From the NCBI GenBank assembly GCA_046347635.1, contig JAXMFT010000012.1, forward strand, positions 87,732 to 151,731: DNA of 64,000 nucleotides. The letters run 5' to 3'. The first letter of the stretch is position 1, and each line of letters opens with the position of its first letter. Below the pieces are notes generated by a model. That model saw only the letters and a list, made by a program, of their open reading frames with translations, did no database searches and had not been told where the DNA came from. Below, piece by piece: positions 8,387 to 17,362 of this stretch. Position numbers and translations under genes: made by a program. The DNA comes from JAGVSZ01 sp019137045 (lineage in GTDB: Bacteria; Pseudomonadota; Gammaproteobacteria; Burkholderiales; SG8-39).

Positions 8387-10633
8387 ATGCGACTGTCGCT
8401 CCGCTTCGTCCTGCCGCTCCTGGTCGCCATCGGGCTCGTCGCCTACGCGGTGCGGCCGCTGGTGGACCAGCTCACGCTGCGCTGGTTCGTGCGCGACCTC
8501 GACATCCGCTCGGCGCTCATCGCCAACACGCTGGAGGACCCGATCGCCGAGCTCGTGCGCGCGAACTCGCGCCAGAAGCTCGCGGCGCTCTTCAACCGCA
8601 TCGCCGAGGACGAGCGCATCTACGCGCTCGGCTTCTGCGACGCACAGCGCCGGCAGTTCGTCGGCACGCGCGCGTTCCCGGGCGACATCGGCTGCGACGG
8701 TCTCGACCGCTTCGCCGACGGCGACACGCGCGTGCTCGGCAGCGCCAAGGGGCCGCTGCACGTGGCGGTGGAGACCGTGCGCGCCGACGGCAGCACGCTC
8801 GGCAAGCTGGTGATCGTGCACGACATGAGCTTCATCACCCGCCGCAGCGAGGAGACCAAGCGCTACGTGTTCTGGTTCCTCGTCGCCCTCGGCGGGCTGG
8901 TCTCGCTCATCACGGTGGTGGTGGCGCAGCTCAGCTGGCGCGGCTGGGTGCAGGGAATGAAGGCGCTGTTGCGCGGCGAGGGGCTGCTGCGTCCGGCCGC
9001 GCGCTTCGACATGCCCGAGCTGCAGCCGCTCGCGCGCGACCTGCGCACGCTCATGCGCGAGCTGGAGAGCGACTACCGCCCGCGCGACGAGAGCCAGATC
9101 ACCTGGACCCCCGAGACCCTGCGCGCGATCCTGCGCGCCGACCTGCGCGGCGAGGAGATCCTGGTCGTGTCCAACCGCGAGCCCTACATCCACATGCGCC
9201 GCGGCGGGCGCATCGAGGTGCAGCGGCCGGCGAGCGGACTGGTGACCGCGCTCGAGCCGATCATGCGCGCCTGCTCCGGGACCTGGATCGCGCACGGCAG
9301 CGGCACCGCCGACCGCGAGGTGGTCGACCGCCACGACCGGGTCGGCGTGCCGCCCGACAAGCCGCGCTACCGCATCCGCCGCGTGTGGCTCAGCGCCGCG
9401 GAGGAGGCGGGCTACTACTTCGGCTTCTCGAACGAGGGGCTGTGGCCGCTCTGCCACATCGCCCACGTGCGCCCGACCTTCCGCGCCGAGGACTGGAGCC
9501 GCTACAAGGAGGTGAACGAGCGCTTCGCGAAGGCGGTGGTGGCGGAGTCGCGCAGCGCGAACCCGATCGTGCTGGTCCAGGACTACCACCTCGCCCTGCT
9601 GCCGAAGCTCGTGCGCGACGCGCTGCCGGAGGCGACGATCATCACCTTCTGGCACATCCCGTGGCCGAACCCGGAGGCGTTCGCGATCCTGCCGTGGCGC
9701 GAGGAGCTGCTCGCCGGGCTGCTCGGCTCGAGCATCCTCGGCTTCCACACGCGCTTCCACGTCAACAACTTCGTCGACACGGTCGACCGCGAGCTCGAGG
9801 CGCGCGTCGACCGCGAGACCTTCAGCGTCACCTACGGCGGGCGCACCACCGCGGTCAAGCGCTACCCGATCTCGATCGAGTGGCCGCCGGCGGAGAGCGC
9901 GCACTGGCCGACCGTGGCCGAGTGCCGCAGCGCGATCCGCCGGCGCTACGCGCTCGGCGACGAGGTGGCGATCGGCATCGGCGTGGACCGCATGGACTAC
10001 ACCAAGGGCATCCTCGAGCGCTTCCGCGCGGTGGAGCGGCTGCTCGAGCTCGAGCCGCAGTGGGTGGGTCTCTTCACCTTCGTCCAGGTGTGCGCGCCGA
10101 CGCGCTCGCGCATCGAGGAGTACCAGGAGTTCGAGGCGCGCGTGCGCGCGCTGGCCGCGCGCGTCAACGACCGCTTCGCCCGCGGCGGCTGGTCGCCGAT
10201 CGTCCTGCGCGTGGAGCACGCCGAGCCGCCGGAGGTGTACGAGCACTTCCGCGCCGCGGACCTGTGCTTCGTGTCCAGCCTGCACGACGGCATGAACCTG
10301 GTGGCGAAGGAGTTCGTCGCCGCGCGCGACGACGAGCGCGGGGTGCTGATCCTCAGCCAGTTCACCGGCGCCGCGCGCGAGCTGCCCGAGGCGCTGGTGG
10401 TGAACCCCGTACGACACCGACCAGTGCGCCGCGGCGTTCCACCTCGCGCTCACCATGCCGGCGGACGAGCAGCGCGACCGGATGCGCATCCATGCGCGGC
10501 CTGGTGCGCGAGTTCAACGTGTACCGCTGGGCCGGGCGCATGCTCCTCGACGCGGCGACGATGCGCCGCCGCGGCCATCACCGAGCGGGCCGCCGGCGGC
10601 ATGGTGCCGCTGCGCCGCGAGGCGGCGCCTTGA
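8387..10633 (+). CDS. otsA: Membrane-anchored trehalose-6-phosphate synthase, GT20 (three indels near the 3' end)
   Basis: About 747 residues. Residues 5-25 and about 160-182 are transmembrane helices flanking a roughly 135-residue region predicted to be periplasmic, and a short linker leads into a GT20 domain from about residue 257 (LVVSNREPYIH). Landmarks are VQDYHLALLPKLVRD, HIPWPNPEAF, GIGVDRMDYTKGILERF and SLHDGMNLVAKEF, which cover the UDP-glucose and glucose-6-phosphate sites. Classical OtsA lacks the membrane-anchored sensor-like N-terminus and is about 470 residues long. Three single-base insertions (near 10404, 10494 and 10573) cancel out, so the last residues GGMVPLRREAAP return to the starting frame. 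The otsB coding region follows immediately, consistent with translational coupling. Confidence 0.9.
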   Translation: MRLSLRFVLPLLVAIGLVAYAVRPLVDQLTLRWFVRDLDIRSALIANTLEDPIAELVRANSRQKLAALFNRIAEDERIYALGFCDAQRRQFVGTRAFPGDIGCDGLDRFADGDTRVLGSAKGPLHVAVETVRADGSTLGKLVIVHDMSFITRRSEETKRYVFWFLVALGGLVSLITVVVAQLSWRGWVQGMKALLRGEGLLRPAARFDMPELQPLARDLRTLMRELESDYRPRDESQITWTPETLRAILRADLRGEEILVVSNREPYIHMRRGGRIEVQRPASGLVTALEPIMRACSGTWIAHGSGTADREVVDRHDRVGVPPDKPRYRIRRVWLSAAEEAGYYFGFSNEGLWPLCHIAHVRPTFRAEDWSRYKEVNERFAKAVVAESRSANPIVLVQDYHLALLPKLVRDALPEATIITFWHIPWPNPEAFAILPWREELLAGLLGSSILGFHTRFHVNNFVDTVDRELEARVDRETFSVTYGGRTTAVKRYPISIEWPPAESAHWPTVAECRSAIRRRYALGDEVAIGIGVDRMDYTKGILERFRAVERLLELEPQWVGLFTFVQVCAPTRSRIEEYQEFEARVRALAARVNDRFARGGWSPIVLRVEHAEPPEVYEHFRAADLCFVSSLHDGMNLVAKEFVAARDDERGVLILSQFTGAARELPEALVVNPVRHRPVRRGVPPRAHHAGGRAARPDAHPCAAWCASSTCTAGPGACSSTRRRCAAAAITERAAGGMVPLRREAAP

Positions 10634-11420
10634 CCGCGCGCTGGGGCGCGGCGCGGCCGCGCCCGACCCGGCGCGCGCCTACACCCTCGGCGCGCGAGAT
10701 CCGCGCTCTTCCTCGACGTCGACGGCACGCTGCTGCACATCGCCGCGACCCCCGCCGCGGTCGCGCTCGACCGCGCGACGGTGGACCTCGTCGCCCGCGT
10801 GCAGCGCGCGACCGGCGGCGCAGTCGCGCTGATCACCGGCCGGCGCATCGCCGGCGTCGACCGTCTGTTCGCGCCGCTCGCGCTGCCGGTCGCGGGCCAG
10901 CACGGCTTCGAGCGCCGCGACGCCACCGGCGCCCTGCACCGGCACGCCGCACCGCCGCCCGGGCTCGCGGCCGCGCGCGCCCCGCTCGAAGCGTTCGCCG
11001 CCGGGCGCGCTCCGGCGTGCTGATCGAGGACAAGGGGCTCAGCGTCGCGGCGCACTACCGGCTCGCGCCGGACGCCGGGCCGGCGCTCGGCGCGCTCGTC
11101 GAGCGGCTCGCCGCCGCCTCCGGCGGCGCGCTCGCGCTCCAGCGCGGGAAGATGGTGTTCGAGCTGCGCCCGCGGGCAAGGACAAGGGCACCGCGATCGC
11201 CGAGTTCCTGGACGAAGCCCCGTTCCGCGGCCGCACGCCGGTGTTCGTCGGCGACGATCTCACCGACGAGTACGGGTTCAGCGTCGTCAACGGGCGCGGC
11301 GGCGTGTCGGTGAAGGTGAGGGCGACGGCTTCGAGGCGGCCGCGCCTGCCGGACGTCGACGCGGTGCGCGCGTGGCTCGCGCGGCTCGCCGCGGCGGCCG
11401 GGGCGACCCCGGAGCGCTGA
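10634..11420 (+). CDS. otsB: Trehalose-6-phosphate phosphatase (several frameshifts, start unclear)
   Basis: HAD-superfamily phosphatase that turns trehalose-6-phosphate into trehalose. Motif I FLDVDGTLLHIA, ALITGRRIAGVDRLF, AGQHGFERRD, SVAAHYRLAP, LQRGKMVFELRP and motif IV FVGDDLTDEYGF are all present and in the normal order. They are spread over different frames by indels near 10706, 11010, 11172, 11315 and 11340. The start is uncertain because the first break comes just before motif I; the frame upstream reads through PDPARAYTLGARDP and merges with the end of otsA. The stop is TGA at 11418-11420. Together with otsA it completes the OtsAB pathway. Confidence 0.85.
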
Positions 11421-11421
11421 G

Positions 11422-13018
11422 GTGGCGGGCGCGGCGCCCGGCTCCGCCCTGGTCGCGGCGCTGCGCGAGCCCGCGCGCTACCCGCACCCGGTCGCCCAGG
11501 TCGAGCTGATCGAGACCCACATCTCCTGGGTGCTGCTCGCGGGCGACTACGCGTACAAGATCAAGAAGCCGCTCGACCTCGGCTTCCTCGACTTCTCCAC
11601 CCTCGCCGCCCGCAGGCGCTGCTGCGAGGAGGAGCTGCGCCTCAACCCGCCGCACCGCGCCGGCGCTCTACCTCGAGGTCGTGCCGATCGGCGGCACGCC
11701 CGCGGATCCGCGTCCCGGCGCGCTCCCCGCGATCGAGTACGCGGTGAAGATGCGCCGCTTCGACCAGGCGGGGCTCCTCGACCGCGTGGCCAAGCGCGGC
11801 GCGCTCGCCGCCGGCGCTCGTCGACGCGCTCGCGGCGGCGATCGCGCAGTTCCACGCGCGGGTCGAACGCGCGCCCGCGGGCAACGAGTGGGGCGCGCCG
11901 GAGCGCGTGCTCGCGTTCTGCGAGCAGAACTTCGCGACCCTCGGGACGACGGAGCCGGGCGCCGGGCCGTCGCCCGACCGCGCGCAGCTCGAGCGGCTGC
12001 GCGCCTGGACAGGCGCAGTTCGGCGCGCGGCGCGAGCGGTTCGTCGAGCGCAGTCAGGGCGGCTTCGTGCGCGAGTGCCACGGCGACCTGCATCTGGGCA
12101 ACATCGCGCTCGTCGACGGCGCGCCGGTGGCGTTCGACTGCATCGAGTTCAACCCCGACTGCGCTGGATCGGCGTGCAGAACGAGATCGCGTTCCTCGTC
12201 ATGGATCTCCTCGACCACCGCCTCGCGGCGGCCCGCCTGGCGCTGCCTCGACCGGTACCTCGCCGCCACCGGCGACTACGAGGGCTCGCGGTGCTGCGCT
12301 TCTACCTCGTCTACCGCGCGCTGGTGCGCGCGAAGGTCGCCGCCCTGCGCGCCGGGCAGCCGGGCCTGGACGCGGCGGCGCGCGCGCCTCGTGGCGGAGC
12401 GGCGCGGCTACTGCAGAGCTCGCCCTGCACGGCTCGCCGGCGCGGCGCGGCCGGCGGTCGTGCTGATGCACGGCCTGGCCGGGCTCGGGCAAGACCACCG
12501 TCGCGCAGGGGCTCCTCGAGCATCTCGGCGCGGTGCGCGTGCGCTCGGACGTGGAGCGCAAGCGCCTGCACGGGCTCGACGCAACCGCGCGCACCGGCGC
12601 GGAGCTCGACGCGGGGCTGTACGGGGCCGAGGCGACGCGGCGCACCTACGGGCGGCTCGCCGCGGCCGCGCGCGCGATCGTCGCCGGCGGCTTCACCGCC
12701 ATCGTCGACGCGGCGTCGCTGCGCCGCGCCGACCGCGCGGCGTTCCGGGCGCTCGCGCGCGAGCTCGGCGTGCCGTTCGTGCTCGCGACCTGCGCGGCGC
12801 CGCGGAGCGGCGCTGCGCGAGCGCATCGCCGCGCGGGAGCGGGCCGACACCGACGCCTCGGACGCGACATCGCGGTGCTCGAGCGGCGGCGCGCGACGCA
12901 GGAGCCGCTCGACGCGGACGAGCGCGCGGAGGCGGTCGTCTTCGACACCGGCGCCGGGCCGGAGGCGATCGCGGGCGCGACGCGCGCGCTCGCGGAGCGG
13001 CTCACCCGCGTCGGGTAA
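11422..13018 (+). CDS. Bifunctional aminoglycoside-phosphotransferase-like / P-loop kinase protein (about ten indels)
   Basis: Begins with GTG 11422, one base after the otsB stop. The N-terminal two thirds match the COG2187 phosphotransferase-like family: VELIETHISWVLLAGDYAYKIKKPLDLGFLDFST, EYAVKMRRFDQ and the catalytic-loop sequence ECHGDLHLGNI followed by AFDCIEFNP. The C-terminal third is a small P-loop kinase (COG0645): LMHGLAGSGKTTVAQGLLE (one extra base near 12483), VRSDVERKRLHGL, and TAIVDAASLRRADRAAF. The substrate of this family is not known. The coding sequence is split by about ten single-base indels spread along its length, which looks like sequencing error because all the family motifs survive. 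The spacing suggests a single operon with otsAB. Confidence 0.75.
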
Positions 13019-13027
13019 GCTCGCGGG

Positions 13028-13980
13028 ATGCGACGCATCGACGCCTTCAACGGCGACGCGGACGGCATCTGCGCGCTGCACCAGCTGCGCCTCGCCGAGC
13101 CGGCGGACTCGGTCCTGGTCACCGGGCCGAAGCGCGACATCGCGCTCCTCCCGCGCGTCGCGGCGCGCGCCGGCGACGAGGTCACGGTGCTCGACGTCTC
13201 GCTCGACCGCAACCGCGGCGCGCTCGAGGCGCTGCTCGAGCGCGGGGTGCGCGTGCGCTGGTTCGACCACCACTACCCCGGGGAGATCCCGTCGCACCCG
13301 CTCTTCGAGCCGCATCGAGACCGCGCGCGACGTGTGCACGAGCATCCTCGTCGACCGCCACGTCGGCGCTCGCCACCGCGCCTGGGCGGTGGTCGCGGCG
13401 TTCGGCGACAGCCTCGCGCCGGTGGCCGAGGCGCTCGCCGCGCCGCTCGCGCTCGACGGCTTGCCGCATCGACCGCCTGCGCGACCTGGGCCAGGCCTGA
13501 ACGCGGCGTACGGCGAGACCGGGGGCCGACCTGGTGATGCCGCCCGCCGCGCTCTACCGGCTGATCCGCCCGTACGCGGACCCGTTCGAATTCATCGCGC
13601 GCGAGCGCATCGCGGCCGAGCTGGACGCGAGCCGCTACGCGGACCTCGCCGCGGCCGCCGCGGTGCCGCCCTACCGCGCGTCGAAGTTCTCCGCGCTCTA
13701 CCTGCTGCCCGACGCGCCCTGGGGCCGGCGCGTCTTCGGCGCGTTCGCGAACCGGCTGGCGGCCACGGATCCCTACCGCGCATACGCGGTGGTGGTGCCG
13801 AACTCGCACGGCGGCTACACGGTGAGCGTGCGCGCGCCGGGCGCCGGCCCGCTCATCGCCGACGCGCTGTGCCGCGAGTACCCGACCGGCGGCGGGCGCG
13901 CGGGCGCCGCCGGCATCGACCACCTGCCGCCCGGCGAGCTGGAGGCGTTCATCGCGCGGCTGGAGGCCGCGGCGCGCTAA
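13028..13980 (+). CDS. DHH-family phosphoesterase (three frameshifts)
   Basis: Starts at ATG 13028, nine bases after the preceding stop. The N-terminal IDAFNGDADGICALHQL is motif I of DHH phosphoesterases, TVLDVSLDRN follows, and RWFDHHYPGEIP carries the DHH signature that binds the metal ions. The C-terminal part VVPNSHGGYTVSVRAP and GGGRAGAAGIDHLPP resembles the DHHA1 domain. Frame breaks lie near 13313, 13464 and 13522. About 317 residues, like exported or cytoplasmic DHH proteins acting on short oligonucleotides or cyclic dinucleotides; the actual substrate cannot be told. It continues the otsAB/kinase operon. Confidence 0.8.
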
Positions 13981-14070
13981 GCCGGACTGCCCGGCGCATC
14001 AACACGCTCGATTCGCCAGCGCCGCGGTGCCCGCGGGAGAATGGGAGTACTCGACATTCTGGAGGTCGCA

Positions 14071-14460
14071 ATGGGCACGTACGCATTCGGCAGGACCGTC
14101 GCACTGGGCTACGAAGAGGCGCTCGCCAAGGTCACGCAGGCGCTCGCGCAGGAGGGTTTCGGCGTCCTCACCGAGATCGACGTCGCGGCGACGATGAAGA
14201 AGAAGCTCGCGGTCGACATGCCGCCCTACAAGATCCTCGGCGCCTGCAACCCGCAGTTCGCCCACCGCGCGCTCGGCGCCGAGCCGCAGATCGGCGCGCT
14301 GCTGCCGTGCAACGTGGTCGTGCGGCAGGACGCGGCGGGCGCGGTCCGGGTGGAGTTCATGGACCCGATCGCGGTGATGGACCTCGTGGGCAAGCCCGAG
14401 GTGCGGCCGATCGCGGCCGAGGTGCGCCAGCGGCTCGAGCGCGTGATGGGCGCCCTGTAG
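14071..14460 (+). CDS. DUF302 domain protein
   Basis: 129 residues from ATG 14071, chosen because GGAGG stands six bases upstream; an in-frame ATG at 14041 would add ten residues but lacks such a site. The sequence FGRTVALGYEEALAKVTQALAQEGFGVLTEIDV, then MPPYKILGACNPQFAHRALGAEPQIGALLPCNVVV is a complete DUF302 domain. Members are small cytoplasmic proteins of unknown role; the conserved LGACNP segment is thought to be a ligand or metal pocket. It is followed by the crotonase gene 44 bases later. Confidence 0.85.
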   Translation: MGTYAFGRTVALGYEEALAKVTQALAQEGFGVLTEIDVAATMKKKLAVDMPPYKILGACNPQFAHRALGAEPQIGALLPCNVVVRQDAAGAVRVEFMDPIAVMDLVGKPEVRPIAAEVRQRLERVMGAL

Positions 14461-14504
14461 CGCGGCGTTGGACTCACCCGGTTCGAGCACGGGCGGAGGG
14501 CGGC

Positions 14505-15305
14505 ATGAACGTCGGCGTCGAGAAGCGCGGTGCGGTCACCACGGTCGTGCTCGAGCGCCCGCACGCGCGCAACGCGGTCGATCCGGCGACCGCCGATGCG
14601 CTGGTGGCGGCGTTCGAGGCGTTCGACCGCGACCCGGACGCCAGCGTCGCGGTGTTCTTCGGCTCGCACGGCACGTTCTGCGCCGGCTGGGACCTCAAGT
14701 ACGGCGCCTCGCTCGCGGGCAGGGACGTGCGCGCCGAGCTGGCGCTCGACTTCCCTGAGGGTGCGGCGCCGCCGCCGCGCGGACCGATGGGCCCGTCACG
14801 CCTCGAACTCGGCAAGCCGGTCATCGCCGCGGTCGCGGGCGCCGCGGTCGCCGGCGGCATGGAGCTCGCCCTGTGGTGCGACATGCGCGTGATGGAGGAG
14901 GACGCGTTCTTCGGCGTCTACTGCCGGCGCTGGGGCGTGCCGCTCGTGGACGGCGGCACGGTGCGGCTGCCGCGCATCGTCGGCATGGGGCGCGCGCTGG
15001 ATCTCATCCTCACCGGGCGCAAGGTCGACGCCGCGGAGGCGCTGCGCATCGGGCTGGCCGATCGCGTCGTGCCGCGCGGGCGCGCGCGGGAGGAGGCCGA
15101 GCAGCTCGCGCACGAGATCGCGCGCTTCCCGCAGGGCGCGGTGCGCGCCGACCGGCGCTCGGCGTACGAGACGCACGGGCTGCCGGTGCGCGCAGCGCTG
15201 CAGCGCGAGTGGCGGAACGGGATGCCGACGATGGCCGAAGCGGTCGCGGGCGCCGCGCGGTTCGCCGGCGGCAAGGGGCGGCACGGGGACTTCGGGTCGA
15301 TCTGA
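14505..15305 (+). CDS. Enoyl-CoA hydratase/isomerase family protein (crotonase fold)
   Basis: 266 residues from ATG 14505, with GGAGGG four bases upstream. The oxyanion-hole segments GTFCAGWDLK and AAVAGGMELALWCDMRVM and the active-site region RRWGVPLVDGGTVRLPR fit an enoyl-CoA hydratase or isomerase of fatty-acid or amino-acid catabolism. The exact reaction cannot be read from the sequence, since crotonases vary. It is followed 26 bases later by the dehalogenase gene, so the two may be co-transcribed. Confidence 0.9.
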   Translation: MNVGVEKRGAVTTVVLERPHARNAVDPATADALVAAFEAFDRDPDASVAVFFGSHGTFCAGWDLKYGASLAGRDVRAELALDFPEGAAPPPRGPMGPSRLELGKPVIAAVAGAAVAGGMELALWCDMRVMEEDAFFGVYCRRWGVPLVDGGTVRLPRIVGMGRALDLILTGRKVDAAEALRIGLADRVVPRGRAREEAEQLAHEIARFPQGAVRADRRSAYETHGLPVRAALQREWRNGMPTMAEAVAGAARFAGGKGRHGDFGSI

Positions 15306-15331
15306 GGCGGGCGCGGGCGCGCGCCCTTCCG

Positions 15332-16228
15332 ATGCGGGTTCTGCGCACTACGGACGACCGTTTCGCCGCCCTGCCCGGCTTCGCCTTCGCGCCGCGCTAC
15401 CTCGAGACGCTGCCCGGCTTCACCGACCTGCGCATGCACTACGTCGACGAGGGCCCGCGCGACGCAGCGCACACGTATCTCTGCCTCCACGGTCAGCCGA
15501 CGTGGAGCTACCTCTACCGCCGGATGATTCCGGTGTTCGCCGGCGCGCGCGGCAGGGTCGTCGCGCCCGACCTCTTCGGCTTCGGCCGCAGCGACAAGCC
15601 CGCGGACGAAGCCTGGTACACGTTCTCCCGCCACCGCGACTCACTGGTCGCGTTCGTCGCCGCGCTCGATCTGCGGGGCGTGACGCTCGTCGTCCAGGAC
15701 TGGGGCGGGCTGCTCGGGCTCACCTTGCCGAGGGACCTGCCGGGGCGCTTCGAACGCCTCATCGTGCTGAACACCACCCTCGGCACCGGCGATGAGCCGC
15801 TGAGCGAGGGCTTCCTCGCCTGGCGCGCGTGGGCGAACAAGAACCCCGACATGGACGTCGCGAAGCTGATGAAGCGCTCGTGCCCGCATCTCGCCGACGC
15901 GGAAGCCGCCGCCTACGCCGCGCCGTTCCCGGATGCGACCTACAAGGCCGGCGTACGGCGGTTCCCGAACCTCGTGCCCGACCATCCGGACGCCGACGGC
16001 GCCGCGCTCTCGCGCCGCGCGCGCGAGTGGTGGGCGCGCGAGTGGACCGGGCGGTGCTTCATGGCGGTCGGCGCGACCGACCCGGTGCTCGGCCCGCCGG
16101 TGATGGACGCGCTGCGACGTCACATCCGGGGCTGCCCCGAGCCCTACGTGGTCCCGCAGGCAGGGCACTTCGTGCAGGAGTGGGGGGAGGACATCGCGCG
16201 GGCGGCGCTCGCAGTGTTCGGGGACTGA
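15332..16228 (+). CDS. Haloalkane dehalogenase-like alpha/beta hydrolase
   Basis: 298 residues from ATG 15332. The pattern fits subfamily HLD-I haloalkane dehalogenases: N-terminal LRTTDDRFAALPGFAFAPRY, oxyanion segment HGQPTWSYLYR (53-63), nucleophile elbow VQDWGG with Asp123 next to the halide-binding Trp124, acid residue in VGATDPVLGPP, and the catalytic histidine at about 279 in QAGHFVQEWG. Such enzymes hydrolyse carbon-halogen bonds in the cytoplasm, but natural substrates of chromosomal members are mostly unknown. No transporter or degradation genes adjoin it. Confidence 0.87.
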   Translation: MRVLRTTDDRFAALPGFAFAPRYLETLPGFTDLRMHYVDEGPRDAAHTYLCLHGQPTWSYLYRRMIPVFAGARGRVVAPDLFGFGRSDKPADEAWYTFSRHRDSLVAFVAALDLRGVTLVVQDWGGLLGLTLPRDLPGRFERLIVLNTTLGTGDEPLSEGFLAWRAWANKNPDMDVAKLMKRSCPHLADAEAAAYAAPFPDATYKAGVRRFPNLVPDHPDADGAALSRRAREWWAREWTGRCFMAVGATDPVLGPPVMDALRRHIRGCPEPYVVPQAGHFVQEWGEDIARAALAVFGD

Positions 16229-16321
16229 CCATCGGCCCGGTGTCGGGTGCGCTTACACCGCGCGGCGACCGCCCGGTGCATTGTTACCGCAACGCCCTGT
16301 ATTTGTGGCAGTTGATATTTT

Positions 16322-16337
16322 TGGCACCCGTTTTGCT
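16322..16337 (+). promoter_or_regulatory. Sigma-54 promoter of the PEP-CTERM gene
   Basis: TGGCAC (16322-16327), a 5-base gap, then TTGCT (16333-16337) matches the sigma-54 consensus with the -24 GG and -12 GC exactly 12 bases apart. It lies 50 bases upstream of the GTG start at 16387 in an unusually AT-rich stretch. Sigma-54 control through the PrsK/PrsR two-component pair is established for many PEP-CTERM genes, which supports the assignment. Confidence 0.75.
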
Positions 16338-16386
16338 TTCGGCTCACCCTCGCCTTCCGACCAACGAAAACATAGGGAGCCGAATC

Positions 16387-17187
16387 GTGTCAACGCGCAC
16401 TCTTCGTACCATCGCCACTGCGAGTCTCGTCGCGCTCGCGACCCCGGCAGTCGGCGCGCCGATCCTCTGGATCGACGACAGCTCGAACCGGCTTGGCACG
16501 GTCGACGTGGCAACCGGGGTGGGGACGATCATCGGCAGCTTCTCCGGAGCGGGGTTCAGCGGGCAGACCATGACCGACCTCGCCTTCGACCCCGCGGGGA
16601 ATCTCTGGGGCATCTCGTTCGACCGCATTTTCCGCGTCAACACGTCGACAGCCGCCGTTACGTTCGTGGGCAATCACGGGATCAACGGCGGGAACGCGCT
16701 CGTGTTCGGCAGCGACGGCACGCTCTACGCGGCGGGCGCCAACACGTCGAACCTGTACACGGTGAACACCACGACCGGTGCGGGCACCCTGGTCGGTTCG
16801 ATCGGATTCGCGTCCGCCGGAGATCTCGCGTTCAACGGCGGCAATTTGTATCTGTCCTCCACGACCAACCAGCTCATTCAGGTCAATCCGGTCACCGGAG
16901 CAGGCTCGGCGATTGGCGGGCTGGGGGTCGGGAGCGTGTTCGGACTGGCGACGGCCGAGAACGGCGTCCTCTATGCCACGTCGGGCCAAGGCGTCTACTC
17001 CGTCAACACCAGTACCGGCGCAGCTACGTTGGTTCAGAATTACGGCACGCTCGGCCAAGCGTACGGTACGGCGTTCTACCAGGAGTCCGGCGCGCCGCCG
17101 CCCAACGGCGTTCCGACGCCCGGCACGCTCGCACTCCTCGGCGCGGCGCTGTTCGGCCTGGGCGCCCTGCGTCGGCGCATGCGCTGA
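16387..17187 (+). CDS. PEP-CTERM sorting domain protein, exported
   Basis: 266 residues from GTG 16387, chosen because AGGGAG lies eight bases upstream and a signal peptide follows directly (TLRTIATASLVALATPAVGA, cleavage near residue 24). The body contains repeated blade-like units (DLAFDPAGNLWGISFDRIFRVN, ALVFGSDGTLYAAGANTSNLYTVN, DLAFNGGNLYLSS, LATAENGVLYATSG), suggesting a beta-propeller of about six blades. The C-terminus GVPTPGTLALLGAALFGLGA followed by RRRMR is a PEP-CTERM signal with Thr replacing the usual Glu. By family knowledge it is cleaved by an exosortase and linked to an exopolysaccharide-associated surface layer. No exosortase is in this window. A sigma-54 promoter precedes it and a strong terminator follows. 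GC content is visibly lower than in the flanking genes. Confidence 0.88.
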   Translation: MSTRTLRTIATASLVALATPAVGAPILWIDDSSNRLGTVDVATGVGTIIGSFSGAGFSGQTMTDLAFDPAGNLWGISFDRIFRVNTSTAAVTFVGNHGINGGNALVFGSDGTLYAAGANTSNLYTVNTTTGAGTLVGSIGFASAGDLAFNGGNLYLSSTTNQLIQVNPVTGAGSAIGGLGVGSVFGLATAENGVLYATSGQGVYSVNTSTGAATLVQNYGTLGQAYGTAFYQESGAPPPNGVPTPGTLALLGAALFGLGALRRRMR

Positions 17188-17210
17188 CGGCAACGCCAGT
17201 CGGCGTGACG

Positions 17211-17241
17211 AGCGGCGGCCACAGGCCGCCGCTTCGTTTTT
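17211..17241 (+). terminator. Rho-independent terminator after the PEP-CTERM gene
   Basis: AGCGGCGGCC (17211-17220) pairs perfectly with GGCCGCCGCT (17224-17233) across a three-base loop, followed by TCGTTTTTC. It ends the single-gene transcription unit started by the sigma-54 promoter. Confidence 0.85.
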
Positions 17242-17362
17242 CGGGCCGGCCGGCGCGCGCCTCCCCACTCGCGCGGCGGTAACTGTTCATGGCGCCGACC
17301 CGCCCTCCTGCGCGACGGGCCGGCCGCGCGCGTACCATGGCGGGGACCCTCCGGAGGCCCGC

